Source: Polaribacter gangjinensis (GTDB lineage Bacteria > Bacteroidota > Bacteroidia > Flavobacteriales > Flavobacteriaceae). Taken from it: DNA of 64,000 nucleotides. Shown here in pieces: positions 32,125-40,980 of this stretch. Both the position numbers and the translations under genes were made by a program. Numbering within the stretch: the first letter of the stretch is position 1; the number at the start of each line of letters is the position of its first letter. The notes beneath the pieces are model-generated. The model ran no database searches, was not told the origin of the DNA, and saw only the letters and a program-made list of their open reading frames with translations. Where the stretch lies: positions 2,583,501-2,647,500 of the forward strand of contig NZ_CP150662.1 of NCBI RefSeq assembly GCF_038024125.1. Direction: 5' to 3'.

Positions 32125-34308
32125 ATGTCAACAATTAGATTTGCTGCATTACAAGAAAGTATAAATAGAGTCGCATTAAAAATTGAAGAAAAGGAAAAAA
32201 GATCAGTTTTATTTGGAAAAAATGTTTTCAACAAGCATGCAATGCAGCAGTATTTGACAAAATCTGCTTATGAAAGTGTCATGAATGCCATTGAAAAAGG
32301 AACTCAAATTGACCGTAAAATTGCTGATCAAGTGGCAGTTAGTATGAAAGATTGGGCTATTTCAAAAGGAGCGACACACTATACTCACTGGTTTCAACCA
32401 TTAACAGGTGCCACTGCCGAAAAACACGATGCTTTTTTTGAATCTATCAATGGAAGTCTGGCAATGGAAAAGTTTGATGGAGAGCAATTGGTACAACAAG
32501 AACCTGATGCATCGAGTTTTCCAAGTGGAGGTATTAGAAATACTTTTGAAGCGCGTGGTTATACAGCTTGGGATCCAACTTCTCCTGCATTTATCTTTGA
32601 AACAACTTTGTGTATTCCAACCATTTTTGTGGCGTATACAGGTGAGGCTTTAGATAATAAAACGCCTTTGTTAAGAGCGTTGCAAGCTATTGATACACAC
32701 GCAACTGCAGTGTGCAAATATTTTGATAAAAATGCTACGAAAGTAAATGCTACCTTAGGTTGGGAGCAAGAATATTTTTTGATTGATGACGCTTTAGCGC
32801 AATCAAGACACGATATTTTAATGACAGGAAGAACCTTATTAGGTCATACACCTGCAAAAGGGCAACAATTGGATGACCATTATTTTGGAAGTATTCCATT
32901 AAGAGCCATGAATTTTATGCGTGATTTAGAACAAGAATCCATGTTATTAGGTATTCCTGTGAAAACAAGACACAATGAAGTTGCTCCCAATCAATTTGAA
33001 TTAGCTCCGATTTTTGAGGAAGTAAATTTAGCAGTTGACCACAATTCTTTGTTGATGGATGTGATGGGTAAAATTGCCAGAAGACACCATTTCAAAGTGT
33101 TATTTCACGAAAAACCTTTTGCTGGAATCAATGGTTCTGGAAAACATAACAATTGGTCTTTGTCAACTTCTGATGGAACGAATTTGTTGAGTCCTGGAAA
33201 AACACCCATGAAAAATTTACAATTCTTAACTTTTTTCGTAAATACCATCAAAGCTGTGTATGAAAATGAAGAGTTGTTGCGCGCTTCTATTGCATCTGCA
33301 AGTAACGATTATAGATTAGGAGCCAATGAAGCACCCCCTGCAATTATGTCCGTTTTTATTGGATCACAATTGTCTAATGTGTTGGATGAATTGGAAAATG
33401 TAACGATTGGAAAACTTTCTCCTGAAGAAAAAACCGATTTAAAATTGAATATTATTGGTAAAATTCCTGAAATTTTATTAGACAATACAGATAGAAATAG
33501 AACTTCGCCCTTTGCATTTACAGGCAATAAATTTGAATTTAGAGCAGTAGGATCTTGGACAAATTGTGCCATTCCTATGACAATTTTAAATACCATTGTT
33601 GCGAAACAATTGAAAGATTTTAAGAAAGAAGTAGATGTTTTAATAGATGACAAAAATCTTAAAAAAGACGAAGCTATTTTTAATGTATTGAGAGAATACA
33701 TTAAGCAGTGTAAAAAAATTCGTTTTGAAGGTGATGGTTACAGTGAATCTTGGGAGAAAGAAGCGAAAAAAAGAGGACTAAGCAATAACAAAACAACGCC
33801 TGAAGCGCTAAAAGTAAAAATCTCAAAAAAAGTGATTGACTTATTCCAAGAAATGGAAGTCATGAACAGCATAGAAATGGAAGCGCGTTTTGAAATTGAA
33901 TTAGAAGAATATACCAAACGTTTGCAAATAGAAAGTCGTGTTTTGGGTGATATCGCTCGGAATCACATAGTTCCTGTTGCTATTAAATATCAAAATACTT
34001 TACTAGAAAATACCAAGAATTTGAAAGAAATTTTTGGAGAAGAATATAAGAATATCGCTAAAGAGCAAATCGAATTGATCATGATTATTTCCAATCATAT
34101 TACCGAAATCAATGCATTGTCATTGCAAATGATTGAAGCTAGAAAAAAAGCAAATCTGTTGCATGGCTTAGCATCTGCAAATGCGTATTGCAATAATGTA
34201 AAACCATTTTTCGATCAAATTCGCTATCATTGTGACAAATTAGAAACGATGGTTGATGACAGTTTATGGCCATTAACCAAGTACCGAGAATTATTATTCA
34301 CGCGATAA
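32125..34308 (+). CDS. glnN: Glutamine synthetase, type III
   Basis: A 727-residue GSIII. The N-terminal FGKNVFNKHAMQQYL and WFQPLTGATAEKHDAF are family signatures, followed by the catalytic segments GWEQEYFLID and NQFELAPIFEE and FAGINGSGKHNNWS. The long C-terminal helical region (KKVIDLFQEMEVMNSIEMEARFE onward) is specific to GSIII. It makes glutamine in the cytoplasm, often under nitrogen-limited conditions. A terminator follows. Confidence 0.96.
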   Translation: MSTIRFAALQESINRVALKIEEKEKRSVLFGKNVFNKHAMQQYLTKSAYESVMNAIEKGTQIDRKIADQVAVSMKDWAISKGATHYTHWFQPLTGATAEKHDAFFESINGSLAMEKFDGEQLVQQEPDASSFPSGGIRNTFEARGYTAWDPTSPAFIFETTLCIPTIFVAYTGEALDNKTPLLRALQAIDTHATAVCKYFDKNATKVNATLGWEQEYFLIDDALAQSRHDILMTGRTLLGHTPAKGQQLDDHYFGSIPLRAMNFMRDLEQESMLLGIPVKTRHNEVAPNQFELAPIFEEVNLAVDHNSLLMDVMGKIARRHHFKVLFHEKPFAGINGSGKHNNWSLSTSDGTNLLSPGKTPMKNLQFLTFFVNTIKAVYENEELLRASIASASNDYRLGANEAPPAIMSVFIGSQLSNVLDELENVTIGKLSPEEKTDLKLNIIGKIPEILLDNTDRNRTSPFAFTGNKFEFRAVGSWTNCAIPMTILNTIVAKQLKDFKKEVDVLIDDKNLKKDEAIFNVLREYIKQCKKIRFEGDGYSESWEKEAKKRGLSNNKTTPEALKVKISKKVIDLFQEMEVMNSIEMEARFEIELEEYTKRLQIESRVLGDIARNHIVPVAIKYQNTLLENTKNLKEIFGEEYKNIAKEQIELIMIISNHITEINALSLQMIEARKKANLLHGLASANAYCNNVKPFFDQIRYHCDKLETMVDDSLWPLTKYRELLFTR

Positions 34309-34316
34309 TAGAAAAC

Positions 34317-34343
34317 ATCCTACTTTTCAGTAGGATTTTTTTT
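34317..34343 (+). terminator. Intrinsic terminator after glnN
   Basis: Stem ATCCTAC/GTAGGAT with loop TTTTCA followed by an 8-T run. Confidence 0.9.
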
Positions 34344-34352
34344 GTAAAAGAG

Positions 34353-34360
34353 TAAATTTG
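34353..34360 (+). promoter_or_regulatory. -7 promoter box (TAAATTTG) for purM
   Basis: Perfect TAnnTTTG located just after the glnN terminator. An in-frame TTG at 34358 lies inside this box and cannot be the start, which supports the ATG at 34382. Confidence 0.75.
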
Positions 34361-34381
34361 CAAACGCAACATTCCTATTAT

Positions 34382-35560
34382 ATGAGTCAAGAAGTTTCAA
34401 AAAGATACGCACAAAGAGGTGTTTCAGCTGCAAAAGAAGATGTTCACAATGCCATCAAAAACATTGATAAAGGTCTTTTTCCAAAAGCTTTTTGCAAAAT
34501 TGTACCTGATTATTTAACGAATGATCATGATTATTGCTTGATTATGCATGCAGATGGTGCAGGTACAAAATCGTCTTTAGCATACATGTATTGGAAAGAA
34601 ACTGGCGATATTTCTGTTTGGAAAGGCATTGCGCAAGATGCTTTGATCATGAATATTGACGATTTAATTTGCGTTGGTGCTACTGATAATATTTTGCTTT
34701 CATCTACCATTGGAAGAAATAAAAGTAAAATTCCGAGTGAAGTGTTGTCGGCAATTATCAACGGAACTGAAGAGCTGATTGCCGAATTAAAAAAATTCGG
34801 TGTTACTATTCACTCTACAGGAGGAGAAACTGCGGATGTTGGTGATTTAGTTAGAACCATTATTGTAGATTCAACAGTTACAGCAAGAATGAAACGTGCT
34901 GATGTCATCAATAATGCAAATATAAAATCGGGTGATGTGATTGTTGGTTTGGCTTCTTTTGGACAAGCAACGTATGAAACCAGATATAATGGAGGAATGG
35001 GTTCAAACGGATTGACCTCTGCAAGACACGATGTTTTTCATAAGTATTTGGCAACCAAATATCCAGAAAGTTTTGATGCAGCTGTTCCTGAAGAATTGGT
35101 GTATTCAGGGAATATTAAATTAACAGATTCCGTTGTAAATTCTCCTATTGATGCAGGGAAATTAGTGTTGTCTCCAACAAGAACGTATGCGCCAATCATC
35201 AAAGAAATTTTATCAAAATTTACTTCGGATAAAATTCACGGAATGATTCATTGTTCAGGTGGTGCTCAAACAAAAATTTTACACTTCGTAGATAATTTGC
35301 ACATCATCAAAGACAACTTATTTCCAATTCCGCCATTATTCAAACTGATTCAAGAACAATCAAAAACAGATTGGAAAGAAATGTATCAAGTGTTTAATTG
35401 TGGACACAGAATGGAATTGTACGTTTCTCCAGAGATTGCTGATGATATTATTTCGATTTCAAAATCCTTTAATGTTGACGCTCAAATTGTGGGGCGTGTT
35501 GAGTCTTCATCTTCCAAGAAATTGACTATTAAAAGTGAGTTTGGTTTGTTTGAGTATTAG
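34382..35560 (+). CDS. purM: Phosphoribosylformylglycinamidine cyclo-ligase (AIR synthase)
   Basis: A 392-residue enzyme starting MSQEVSKRYAQRGVSAAK. The start at 34382 is chosen because the promoter box overlaps the earlier TTG. Residues GVSAAKEDVHNAI, HADGAGTKSS, MNIDDLICVGA and STGGETADVGD are PurM/SelD-superfamily motifs for ATP and metal binding. It closes the imidazole ring to give AIR in purine synthesis. The sequence is of the longer Bacteroidetes form (usual E. coli length 345). Convergent with the TonB receptor gene, 3 nt apart. Confidence 0.94.
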   Translation: MSQEVSKRYAQRGVSAAKEDVHNAIKNIDKGLFPKAFCKIVPDYLTNDHDYCLIMHADGAGTKSSLAYMYWKETGDISVWKGIAQDALIMNIDDLICVGATDNILLSSTIGRNKSKIPSEVLSAIINGTEELIAELKKFGVTIHSTGGETADVGDLVRTIIVDSTVTARMKRADVINNANIKSGDVIVGLASFGQATYETRYNGGMGSNGLTSARHDVFHKYLATKYPESFDAAVPEELVYSGNIKLTDSVVNSPIDAGKLVLSPTRTYAPIIKEILSKFTSDKIHGMIHCSGGAQTKILHFVDNLHIIKDNLFPIPPLFKLIQEQSKTDWKEMYQVFNCGHRMELYVSPEIADDIISISKSFNVDAQIVGRVESSSSKKLTIKSEFGLFEY

Positions 35561-35563
35561 TGT

Positions 35564-37870
35564 TTACCACTCGAATCTCAAAACAAAATTGGTTGTTTTC
35601 TTTAAAGAAAATTTATCAATTTGAGTTAATTGACTATTTGATAAGTTATCACTGACATACTCTCTAGTTAACTGATTGTTTTTATTGAACAAGTTTCTAA
35701 CAGAAAATCCTATTTTACCATTAATGTTATTTTTTTTGGAAATTGAAAAATGATATATAGAAGAAAAGTCAAATCGACTGTAATTAGATAAAACTTCTTC
35801 ATTGATGTCGTCGTCTAAAATTCCATCTGATTCTAATTTTGTAAAAGGCGTTCCTGTATGCCATTTCCAGCCAAAAGCAATTTGGAATTTCCTTGTTTTA
35901 TAGGCAATTGATGATGAAATAGCCTGTTGTATTTGGTTGTTTGCTATAAAAAATTCATTCTCTTTGATGTTAGGAAACTTGTTTTTAATATCTAAATAAG
36001 AATAACTAACCCAAGTTTTAAAATGGTTAAAGTTTTTTTTCAAATAAAAATCAATTCCTGAAATATATTGTTCGCCAATATCAAATCGATTTGAATTATT
36101 GTTTTGGAATCCTAGTTTTAAAGCTGATATTCCTTTATTTTTTTTGTAGTAACTATCAACGTCAAAACTCCAACCATTAGAATCATATAAAATTCCAGCT
36201 GTAAATTGCTGACTATTGATTATCGGAGAATCAGTACCATCAGCCAACCTCCAAAGTTTGTTTTCTAATGATAAATTGCTAACCAAAGTTTCATCTATTT
36301 GATTAATTGTTTGGTTTTTAATGTCAGCTGATGCTTGAAATTTTAGATTATTGAATAGTTTTTTTGTAATGATAATTCTTGGTTCAATTCTAAATTCTTT
36401 AAACTGTTCGTAATAATTTCCACGAAAACCAACATTAAAATCAAAAAAGGAAAAAGTTCTATTTTTATGTTCAGCAAAAAAGGAAAAAGTATTGATAGTA
36501 TTATTATTTTCATCTAAAATAAACACCAACTTGTCAATAACTTCTCTAAAGGAATATCGAACATTTTTAAAATCGTATTGAAACCCAATCAAAGTTGTAT
36601 TATTTGACTTGGAATTAATGCTTAGTTCCGTCGAAAAAAAATTGTTATTTACAAAATTTTCTTTGTTGAATATTTTGTTAACTTGAGCACTTGTTTGTGT
36701 TATAAATTCGTAATTATGGGTAAAATATGAGGAGCTAAAAGTAGTTAGTTGATTGATTTTTTCACTCCATTTTTTTCTCCATGTAGCACTAAATCCGTTA
36801 TTTTCTGTATCAAGAATATCTTGATACAATTCATTACTTTGTGTATTTTCATTATAATGATGTAAATCATTATCAATATGAATGTAGCTCAATGAAAAAA
36901 GGTTATTATTGTTCAATGCATAATTGATTTTGTATGTCATGTCATTGAATGAGAAATTTTCTTCAGAATTTTGAGAGCTATGAATTACTGTAGATTGGAA
37001 AACTTTATCTTCGAAATTTTCATAAGCATTTGAAGAAAAGTAATCGTGTATTGATTTTCTAAAAGAAACCATAACACTTAATTTATTTTTGATGATTGGT
37101 GTTTCTAAAAAAAAATCACCACTAATTCCATTCAAGCCTGCACCACCATTAAATTTTTCAGCAACATTATTACTAGTAGAAATATTAACTACACTAGAAA
37201 TTCGCTCTCCATATTTTGGATTGACACCCTTGTTTAAAAATTCAATATCCGAAGTTATGTTTGGGTTAAAATAAGAAACCATTCCAAAAAAATGTCCCGA
37301 GTGAAAAATATTGATGCCATCCCAAATAATTTGATTTTGGTCAGGTGTACCACCCCTAACATTTAATCCTGTGGCAGTTTCGTTTGGACTGTTAACTCCC
37401 GGAAGTTCTTGTAAGCTCTCTAAAATATCCGCTTCAATTAAACCCGGTAAAATTTCAAGTTCTTTTGGATTTATTTTATAAATGGCGTTTTTGTTTTTAC
37501 TAATTCCTTTTGCTAGATAGCTATTAATTAAAATTTCACTTAAAATACTTTCATCTATAAAAGGTTGTTTTTCTTCTTTTTTTTCAGTTACTGAAATATA
37601 TTTTTGATTGATAAACTCAAAATTTAATGAAAGTTCATCCGAGATGATGGATAGAAGTTCGTTTAAATTTCGACTTTTAAAAATAATAGAAATACGTTTA
37701 CCTTCAATTATTTTATCTGTAAAAGATATTTTTACATTGTATGTTTTTTCAATAATAGCAAAAGCATCAATCACTTTTATATTTTCAAAACCAATTTCTT
37801 TTTGAGATTGGTTTTGAGAAAAGGAAGTAAGACAAAAAAAACTGAAAAAAATTACCAATAATTGCCTCAT
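35564..37870 (-). CDS. TonB-dependent receptor with N-terminal signalling (STN) domain
   Basis: A 768-residue outer-membrane receptor. Signal peptide 1-18, then an STN domain (about 25-95: IGFENIKVIDAFAIIEKTYN), then a plug (about 135-235: LPGVNSPNETATGLNVRGG, DGINIFHSGHFFG). The beta barrel fills the remainder and ends in RFEW. There is no carboxypeptidase-like domain, and no SusD partner follows. The STN domain is how FecA-type receptors signal to FecR, whose gene starts the two-gene unit immediately upstream (1 nt apart). Substrate unknown. Confidence 0.93.
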   Translation of the reverse strand: MRQLLVIFFSFFCLTSFSQNQSQKEIGFENIKVIDAFAIIEKTYNVKISFTDKIIEGKRISIIFKSRNLNELLSIISDELSLNFEFINQKYISVTEKKEEKQPFIDESILSEILINSYLAKGISKNKNAIYKINPKELEILPGLIEADILESLQELPGVNSPNETATGLNVRGGTPDQNQIIWDGINIFHSGHFFGMVSYFNPNITSDIEFLNKGVNPKYGERISSVVNISTSNNVAEKFNGGAGLNGISGDFFLETPIIKNKLSVMVSFRKSIHDYFSSNAYENFEDKVFQSTVIHSSQNSEENFSFNDMTYKINYALNNNNLFSLSYIHIDNDLHHYNENTQSNELYQDILDTENNGFSATWRKKWSEKINQLTTFSSSYFTHNYEFITQTSAQVNKIFNKENFVNNNFFSTELSINSKSNNTTLIGFQYDFKNVRYSFREVIDKLVFILDENNNTINTFSFFAEHKNRTFSFFDFNVGFRGNYYEQFKEFRIEPRIIITKKLFNNLKFQASADIKNQTINQIDETLVSNLSLENKLWRLADGTDSPIINSQQFTAGILYDSNGWSFDVDSYYKKNKGISALKLGFQNNNSNRFDIGEQYISGIDFYLKKNFNHFKTWVSYSYLDIKNKFPNIKENEFFIANNQIQQAISSSIAYKTRKFQIAFGWKWHTGTPFTKLESDGILDDDINEEVLSNYSRFDFSSIYHFSISKKNNINGKIGFSVRNLFNKNNQLTREYVSDNLSNSQLTQIDKFSLKKTTNFVLRFEW

Positions 37871-38803
37871 CTATTTTGATAAAATGACTGTAGAATTTGT
37901 TATTTTATAATTTAGTCCTGTGGTTTTAAATACAGATGCAAGTGCAATATCTAAATTTTTGTTATCAAACGAACCTGAAAAAACAATGGTATTGTCTATT
38001 GATTTACTCTCAATTTTAATATTGAATTGTTTTTCCAATCCATCAATCACCACTTTTAAAGGAACACTTTTAAAAGTAGTTTCACCAGCAATCCATGAAG
38101 GTTGTGTGTCAGATATAATTGCTACATCTTCTAAAACTTTACCATTAACAACTCGAACTGATTTAGAAGGTGTTAAAATATATTCATTGTTTTGACTTGT
38201 AACTTTTACTTTTCCTTTATAGCAAATTACTTCAAAAAAACCATCTTGCGAATGAACACTAAATTGAGTTCCTAATACAGAAATAGTTCCATTATCAGTT
38301 AAAACATTAAAGGTACTTCCTTTTTGAACTTTAAAAAAAGCCTCTCCATTCAAGCGAACATTTCTGTTGTTTTTCCAATCTTTTTTAGTGTACGATAAGC
38401 TAGATTTTGCATTCAAAAGTACCTCTGAATTATCTAACAAAGCAATAGTTTTAAATTCTCCAAATCCCGACTCAAAATTTACTTCTTGATTGTTTAGAAA
38501 AGAGTTAACTCCAAAAATTATTGCCACAGAAGCAGCAACAGCAATCACACTTTTTGTAAACAATGAAACAACCATTGAGGGGTTATTTTTTATACTTTGT
38601 TTTTTGGCAATTTTATTTTTGATGTTTGCAAAAGTTCCTTCAGAAGGAGCCTCTAAATATTCATAAAGTTTGATTCCTTCTTTTATCTTTTTATAGTTTA
38701 AAAACTCACTTTCACTAACGAACTCTTTTAACTGCTCGTCAGTAATTTCCTCAGCCAGCCATTTTGCTAAAAAAGTATCATTATTTGTAATATTTTCATC
38801 CAT
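37871..38803 (-). CDS. FecR family anti-sigma factor
   Basis: A 310-residue inner-membrane protein. The N-terminal cytoplasmic part is short; one span lies near residues 82-102 (FTKSVIAVAASVAIIFGVNSF). The FecR domain follows (FKTIALLDNSEVLLNAKSSLSYTKKDWK, VRLNGEAFFKVQKG), and the C-terminal DUF4974 domain includes VPLKVVIDGLEKQFNIKIE. It would hold the ECF sigma factor inactive until the STN domain of the receptor signals. The receptor gene starts directly after it. An ECF-like promoter motif lies 21 nt upstream. Confidence 0.94.
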   Translation of the reverse strand: MDENITNNDTFLAKWLAEEITDEQLKEFVSESEFLNYKKIKEGIKLYEYLEAPSEGTFANIKNKIAKKQSIKNNPSMVVSLFTKSVIAVAASVAIIFGVNSFLNNQEVNFESGFGEFKTIALLDNSEVLLNAKSSLSYTKKDWKNNRNVRLNGEAFFKVQKGSTFNVLTDNGTISVLGTQFSVHSQDGFFEVICYKGKVKVTSQNNEYILTPSKSVRVVNGKVLEDVAIISDTQPSWIAGETTFKSVPLKVVIDGLEKQFNIKIESKSIDNTIVFSGSFDNKNLDIALASVFKTTGLNYKITNSTVILSK

Positions 38804-38824
38804 TTTTTCTCCCTTTACAATAAA

Positions 38825-38858
38825 CTATACAACTCAATTCTTAAAAACCCTACCTTTT
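38825..38858 (-). promoter_or_regulatory. Predicted ECF promoter for fecR-receptor genes
   Basis: Minus strand: AAAAGGTAGGGT (38847-38858), a 14-nt spacer, then TTGTATAGT starting at 38832. The same two boxes with the same spacing occur at 39425-39459. The -35-like box overlaps the stop codon of the sigma gene, so fecR and the receptor can be transcribed independently of it. Confidence 0.7.
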
Positions 38859-39369
38859 ATATAATATTAATTTTTTCTCTCAAAGCAATCAAAGCATTGT
38901 GCATTCTTTTTTCAACAGCTTTTACAGATAGATTTAGTTGAGCTGCTATTTCCGAGTATTTTTTTTTCTCCATTCTACTTAGCATAAAAACTTCTCGTTG
39001 TTTTTCAGTTAAACCAGCAATGGCATTTTGAAGCGATTGATAAAATTCATTTTCAATATATAAAAATTCGGGAGTTTCATTGCTGTTTTCATGAACAAAT
39101 CCCTTTTGATGTTTGTCAATAACCTGATGGTGTTTTGCAACATTCAAAAACAAATTGTTGGCAATAGTAAATAGGTAATTTTTTACAGTATCATATTTTG
39201 CCTCTTTGCATTGTTCCCAAAGTTTTACAAATGCATCTTGAACAATATCTTCAGTCAAATCAGTATCCTTTGTTTTAAAAAAAATAAATCGTTTCACATC
39301 TTTTCCATATTTCCGAAAAACTTCTTCGAAAATAATGGTATTACAGATGTTTTTTATATCTCTTATCAT
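38857..39369 (-). CDS. ECF RNA polymerase sigma factor (sigma-70 family)
   Basis: A 170-residue FecI-type sigma factor. Region 2 is DLTEDIVQDAFVKLWEQC with YLFTIANNLFLN, and region 4 is LTEKQREVFMLSRMEKKKYSEIAAQLNLSVKAVEKRMH with its helix-turn-helix. It directs RNA polymerase to a small regulon; the bipartite motif found twice here is its likely target. Its own promoter box is at 39399-39406. Followed by fecR. Confidence 0.95.
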   Translation of the reverse strand: MIRDIKNICNTIIFEEVFRKYGKDVKRFIFFKTKDTDLTEDIVQDAFVKLWEQCKEAKYDTVKNYLFTIANNLFLNVAKHHQVIDKHQKGFVHENSNETPEFLYIENEFYQSLQNAIAGLTEKQREVFMLSRMEKKKYSEIAAQLNLSVKAVEKRMHNALIALREKINII

Positions 39370-39398
39370 GAGTAATTGTCAAATTGATGGTGAGGTGT

Positions 39399-39406
39399 CA
39401 AAAGTA
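39399..39406 (-). promoter_or_regulatory. -7 promoter box (TACTTTTG on minus strand) for the sigma gene
   Basis: Plus-strand CAAAAGTA is TACTTTTG on the minus strand, a perfect TAnnTTTG 29 nt before the sigma ATG. It indicates expression from the primary sigma factor. Confidence 0.7.
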
Positions 39407-39424
39407 GTAAAAAAAAAATCTTAG

Positions 39425-39459
39425 AAAAGGTAGGGTAATTTTATTTGAGGTTGTATAGT
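39425..39459 (+). promoter_or_regulatory. Predicted ECF promoter for the redox operon
   Basis: Plus strand: AAAAGGTAGGGT (39425-39436), a 14-nt spacer, then TTGTATAGT (39451-39459). Both boxes and the spacer length are identical to the site in front of fecR. The operon's first ATG follows 64 nt downstream. Confidence 0.72.
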
Positions 39460-39523
39460 ATTTGAAACATCGAAAAACAGAATTCATAACAATCAAAAAA
39501 AATAATTACTAAAATTTTACAAA

Positions 39524-40390
39524 ATGAAAACTTTCAAATTTTTTACTTACACATTTATACTATCAGTTGTAGCATTTTCATGCACAACAGATTTACAAGA
39601 CAACCAATTACAAGAAACCATTGAAACAACTTCAGAGAGTCCTTCTGCTAAAACGGTGGTTGATGTTGTAAAGAGCCACTTAAAAGCAGACGGTAGTTTT
39701 TACAATCTACAAAATCCTGCAAGTGCCATGACTTACGATTTGGGTTTTGAGTTTGCATACCCAATTACTTTATCCTTAACGAATGGTACCAAAATTATTT
39801 TAAATAGTATTGAAGATATAGCAATTATAGCGAAAGAAATAACCTCAAATAACACTATTTATGGAATAAGTTTTCCTTTTAGTATTGAAAGAGATGGCGT
39901 TAAAGAAACTGTATTATCAGAAATTGATTTTGGTATTTTGTTAAATAGCAAAGACACAGACAATGATGGAACGCCAAATTATCAAGATACAGATGATGAT
40001 GGAGATGGAGCATCAGACGAAGCAGAAGATCAAAATCATGATGGTGATTCAACAAATGATGATGCTGATAATGATGGAATACCAAATTATCAAGACACGG
40101 ATTCAGATAATGATGGTCAATTAGACCAAGATGAAGATAATGATGGAGATGGTGATGTAACCAATGACGATTCAGATAATGATGGAGATGCGGATTATGT
40201 AGATACTGATTCAGACAATGATGGAATTGATGATGGAACGGATACTGATGATGATAATGATGGAACTGATGATCATTACAATGGAAATGACAATGACAAT
40301 GATGATGATAACAATAACAATAACAATAACAATAATGATGATAATGATGATAATGATGACGATAATGACAATGATGACAATGGCAACTAA
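39524..40390 (+). CDS. Lipoprotein with acidic TSP3-type Ca-binding repeats
   Basis: A 288-residue lipoprotein (lipobox AFSC, Cys20). Residues about 40-140 form a compact domain with no firm name (VVDVVKSHLKADGSFYN, FEFAYPITLSLTNGTKIIL). From about residue 144 to the end it is a run of Asp/Asn repeats such as DTDNDGTPNYQD and DADNDGIPNYQD, the thrombospondin type 3 pattern that chelates calcium. The last 40 residues are almost pure Asp and Asn, encoded by trinucleotide repeats that could vary in length. First gene of the ECF-controlled operon; it may tether or chelate a ligand at the surface. Confidence 0.88.
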   Translation: MKTFKFFTYTFILSVVAFSCTTDLQDNQLQETIETTSESPSAKTVVDVVKSHLKADGSFYNLQNPASAMTYDLGFEFAYPITLSLTNGTKIILNSIEDIAIIAKEITSNNTIYGISFPFSIERDGVKETVLSEIDFGILLNSKDTDNDGTPNYQDTDDDGDGASDEAEDQNHDGDSTNDDADNDGIPNYQDTDSDNDGQLDQDEDNDGDGDVTNDDSDNDGDADYVDTDSDNDGIDDGTDTDDDNDGTDDHYNGNDNDNDDDNNNNNNNNNDDNDDNDDDNDNDDNGN

Positions 40391-40448
40391 GCCAATCGTT
40401 TTCAACGAAATCAAACAATTAAAACATACTATTTGAATTAGTTGAATC

Positions 40449-40499
40449 ATCAATAGCAAACCTTAAAACAGGGGTAGAAAGTAGAAGTTTGCTATTGAT
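40449..40499. repeat. Perfect 13-bp inverted repeat between the first and second operon genes
   Basis: ATCAATAGCAAAC (40449-40461) and GTTTGCTATTGAT (40487-40499) form a perfect stem with a 25-nt loop. No good T-tract follows, so it is probably a processing or attenuation hairpin, or a binding site, rather than a full terminator. Confidence 0.7.
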
Positions 40500-40521
40500 A
40501 TTCTTAAAAAAATTAAAGATC

Positions 40522-40959
40522 ATGTTACACAAAATAATCTTATTGGCCTTGTTCTTCATTTCAATTTCTGGTTTTTCACAAGAATGGGAAAAAGAGTATT
40601 CAAGAGCACAACAGATAGCGAAAGAAAAAAACAGACCAATTGTTCTGGTTTTTCAGGGATCGGATTGGTGTGCGCCTTGCATAAAATTAAATCAAGAGGT
40701 TTGGAATACTGAAATATTTAAAAAGTACGCAAGCAATCATTATGTAATGTTACAAGCAGATTTTCCGCGAAAAAAGAAAAACGCTTTATCAGAGAACCAA
40801 ACAAAAGCAAATGCAAAACTTTTTGAAGCATATAACAAGAATGGGATTTTTCCTTTGGTAGTTATATTGGATAGTAATGGAAATAAACTTGGTGAAACAA
40901 GCTATAAAAAATCTACCCCTCAGCAATATATTGATGAAATTAATTCATTTATAAATTAA
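40522..40959 (+). CDS. Exported thioredoxin-family protein
   Basis: A 145-residue protein starting MLHKIILLALFFISISGFSQ, a signal peptide; the ATG at 40522 is preferred over one at 40489, which would put a charged stretch before the signal. The active site is WCAPC with Cys50/Cys53, within FQGSDWCAPCIKLNQEVW, the layout of thioredoxin_7/DUF255-like periplasmic proteins. It would reduce or isomerise thiols in exported proteins, fed by the DsbD encoded at the end of the same operon. Confidence 0.9.
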   Translation: MLHKIILLALFFISISGFSQEWEKEYSRAQQIAKEKNRPIVLVFQGSDWCAPCIKLNQEVWNTEIFKKYASNHYVMLQADFPRKKKNALSENQTKANAKLFEAYNKNGIFPLVVILDSNGNKLGETSYKKSTPQQYIDEINSFIN

Positions 40960-40980
40960 TCAAAACATAAATTAACAATA

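Noticed and set aside
34358..34381. TTG start for purM
   Set aside because: The codon is inside the TAAATTTG promoter box; the ATG at 34382 matches the family N-terminus.
39900..40459. Long antisense frames rich in His/Tyr or Ile/Val opposite the acidic lipoprotein gene
   Set aside because: They are reverse readings of Asp/Asn codon repeats, with no promoter and no family.
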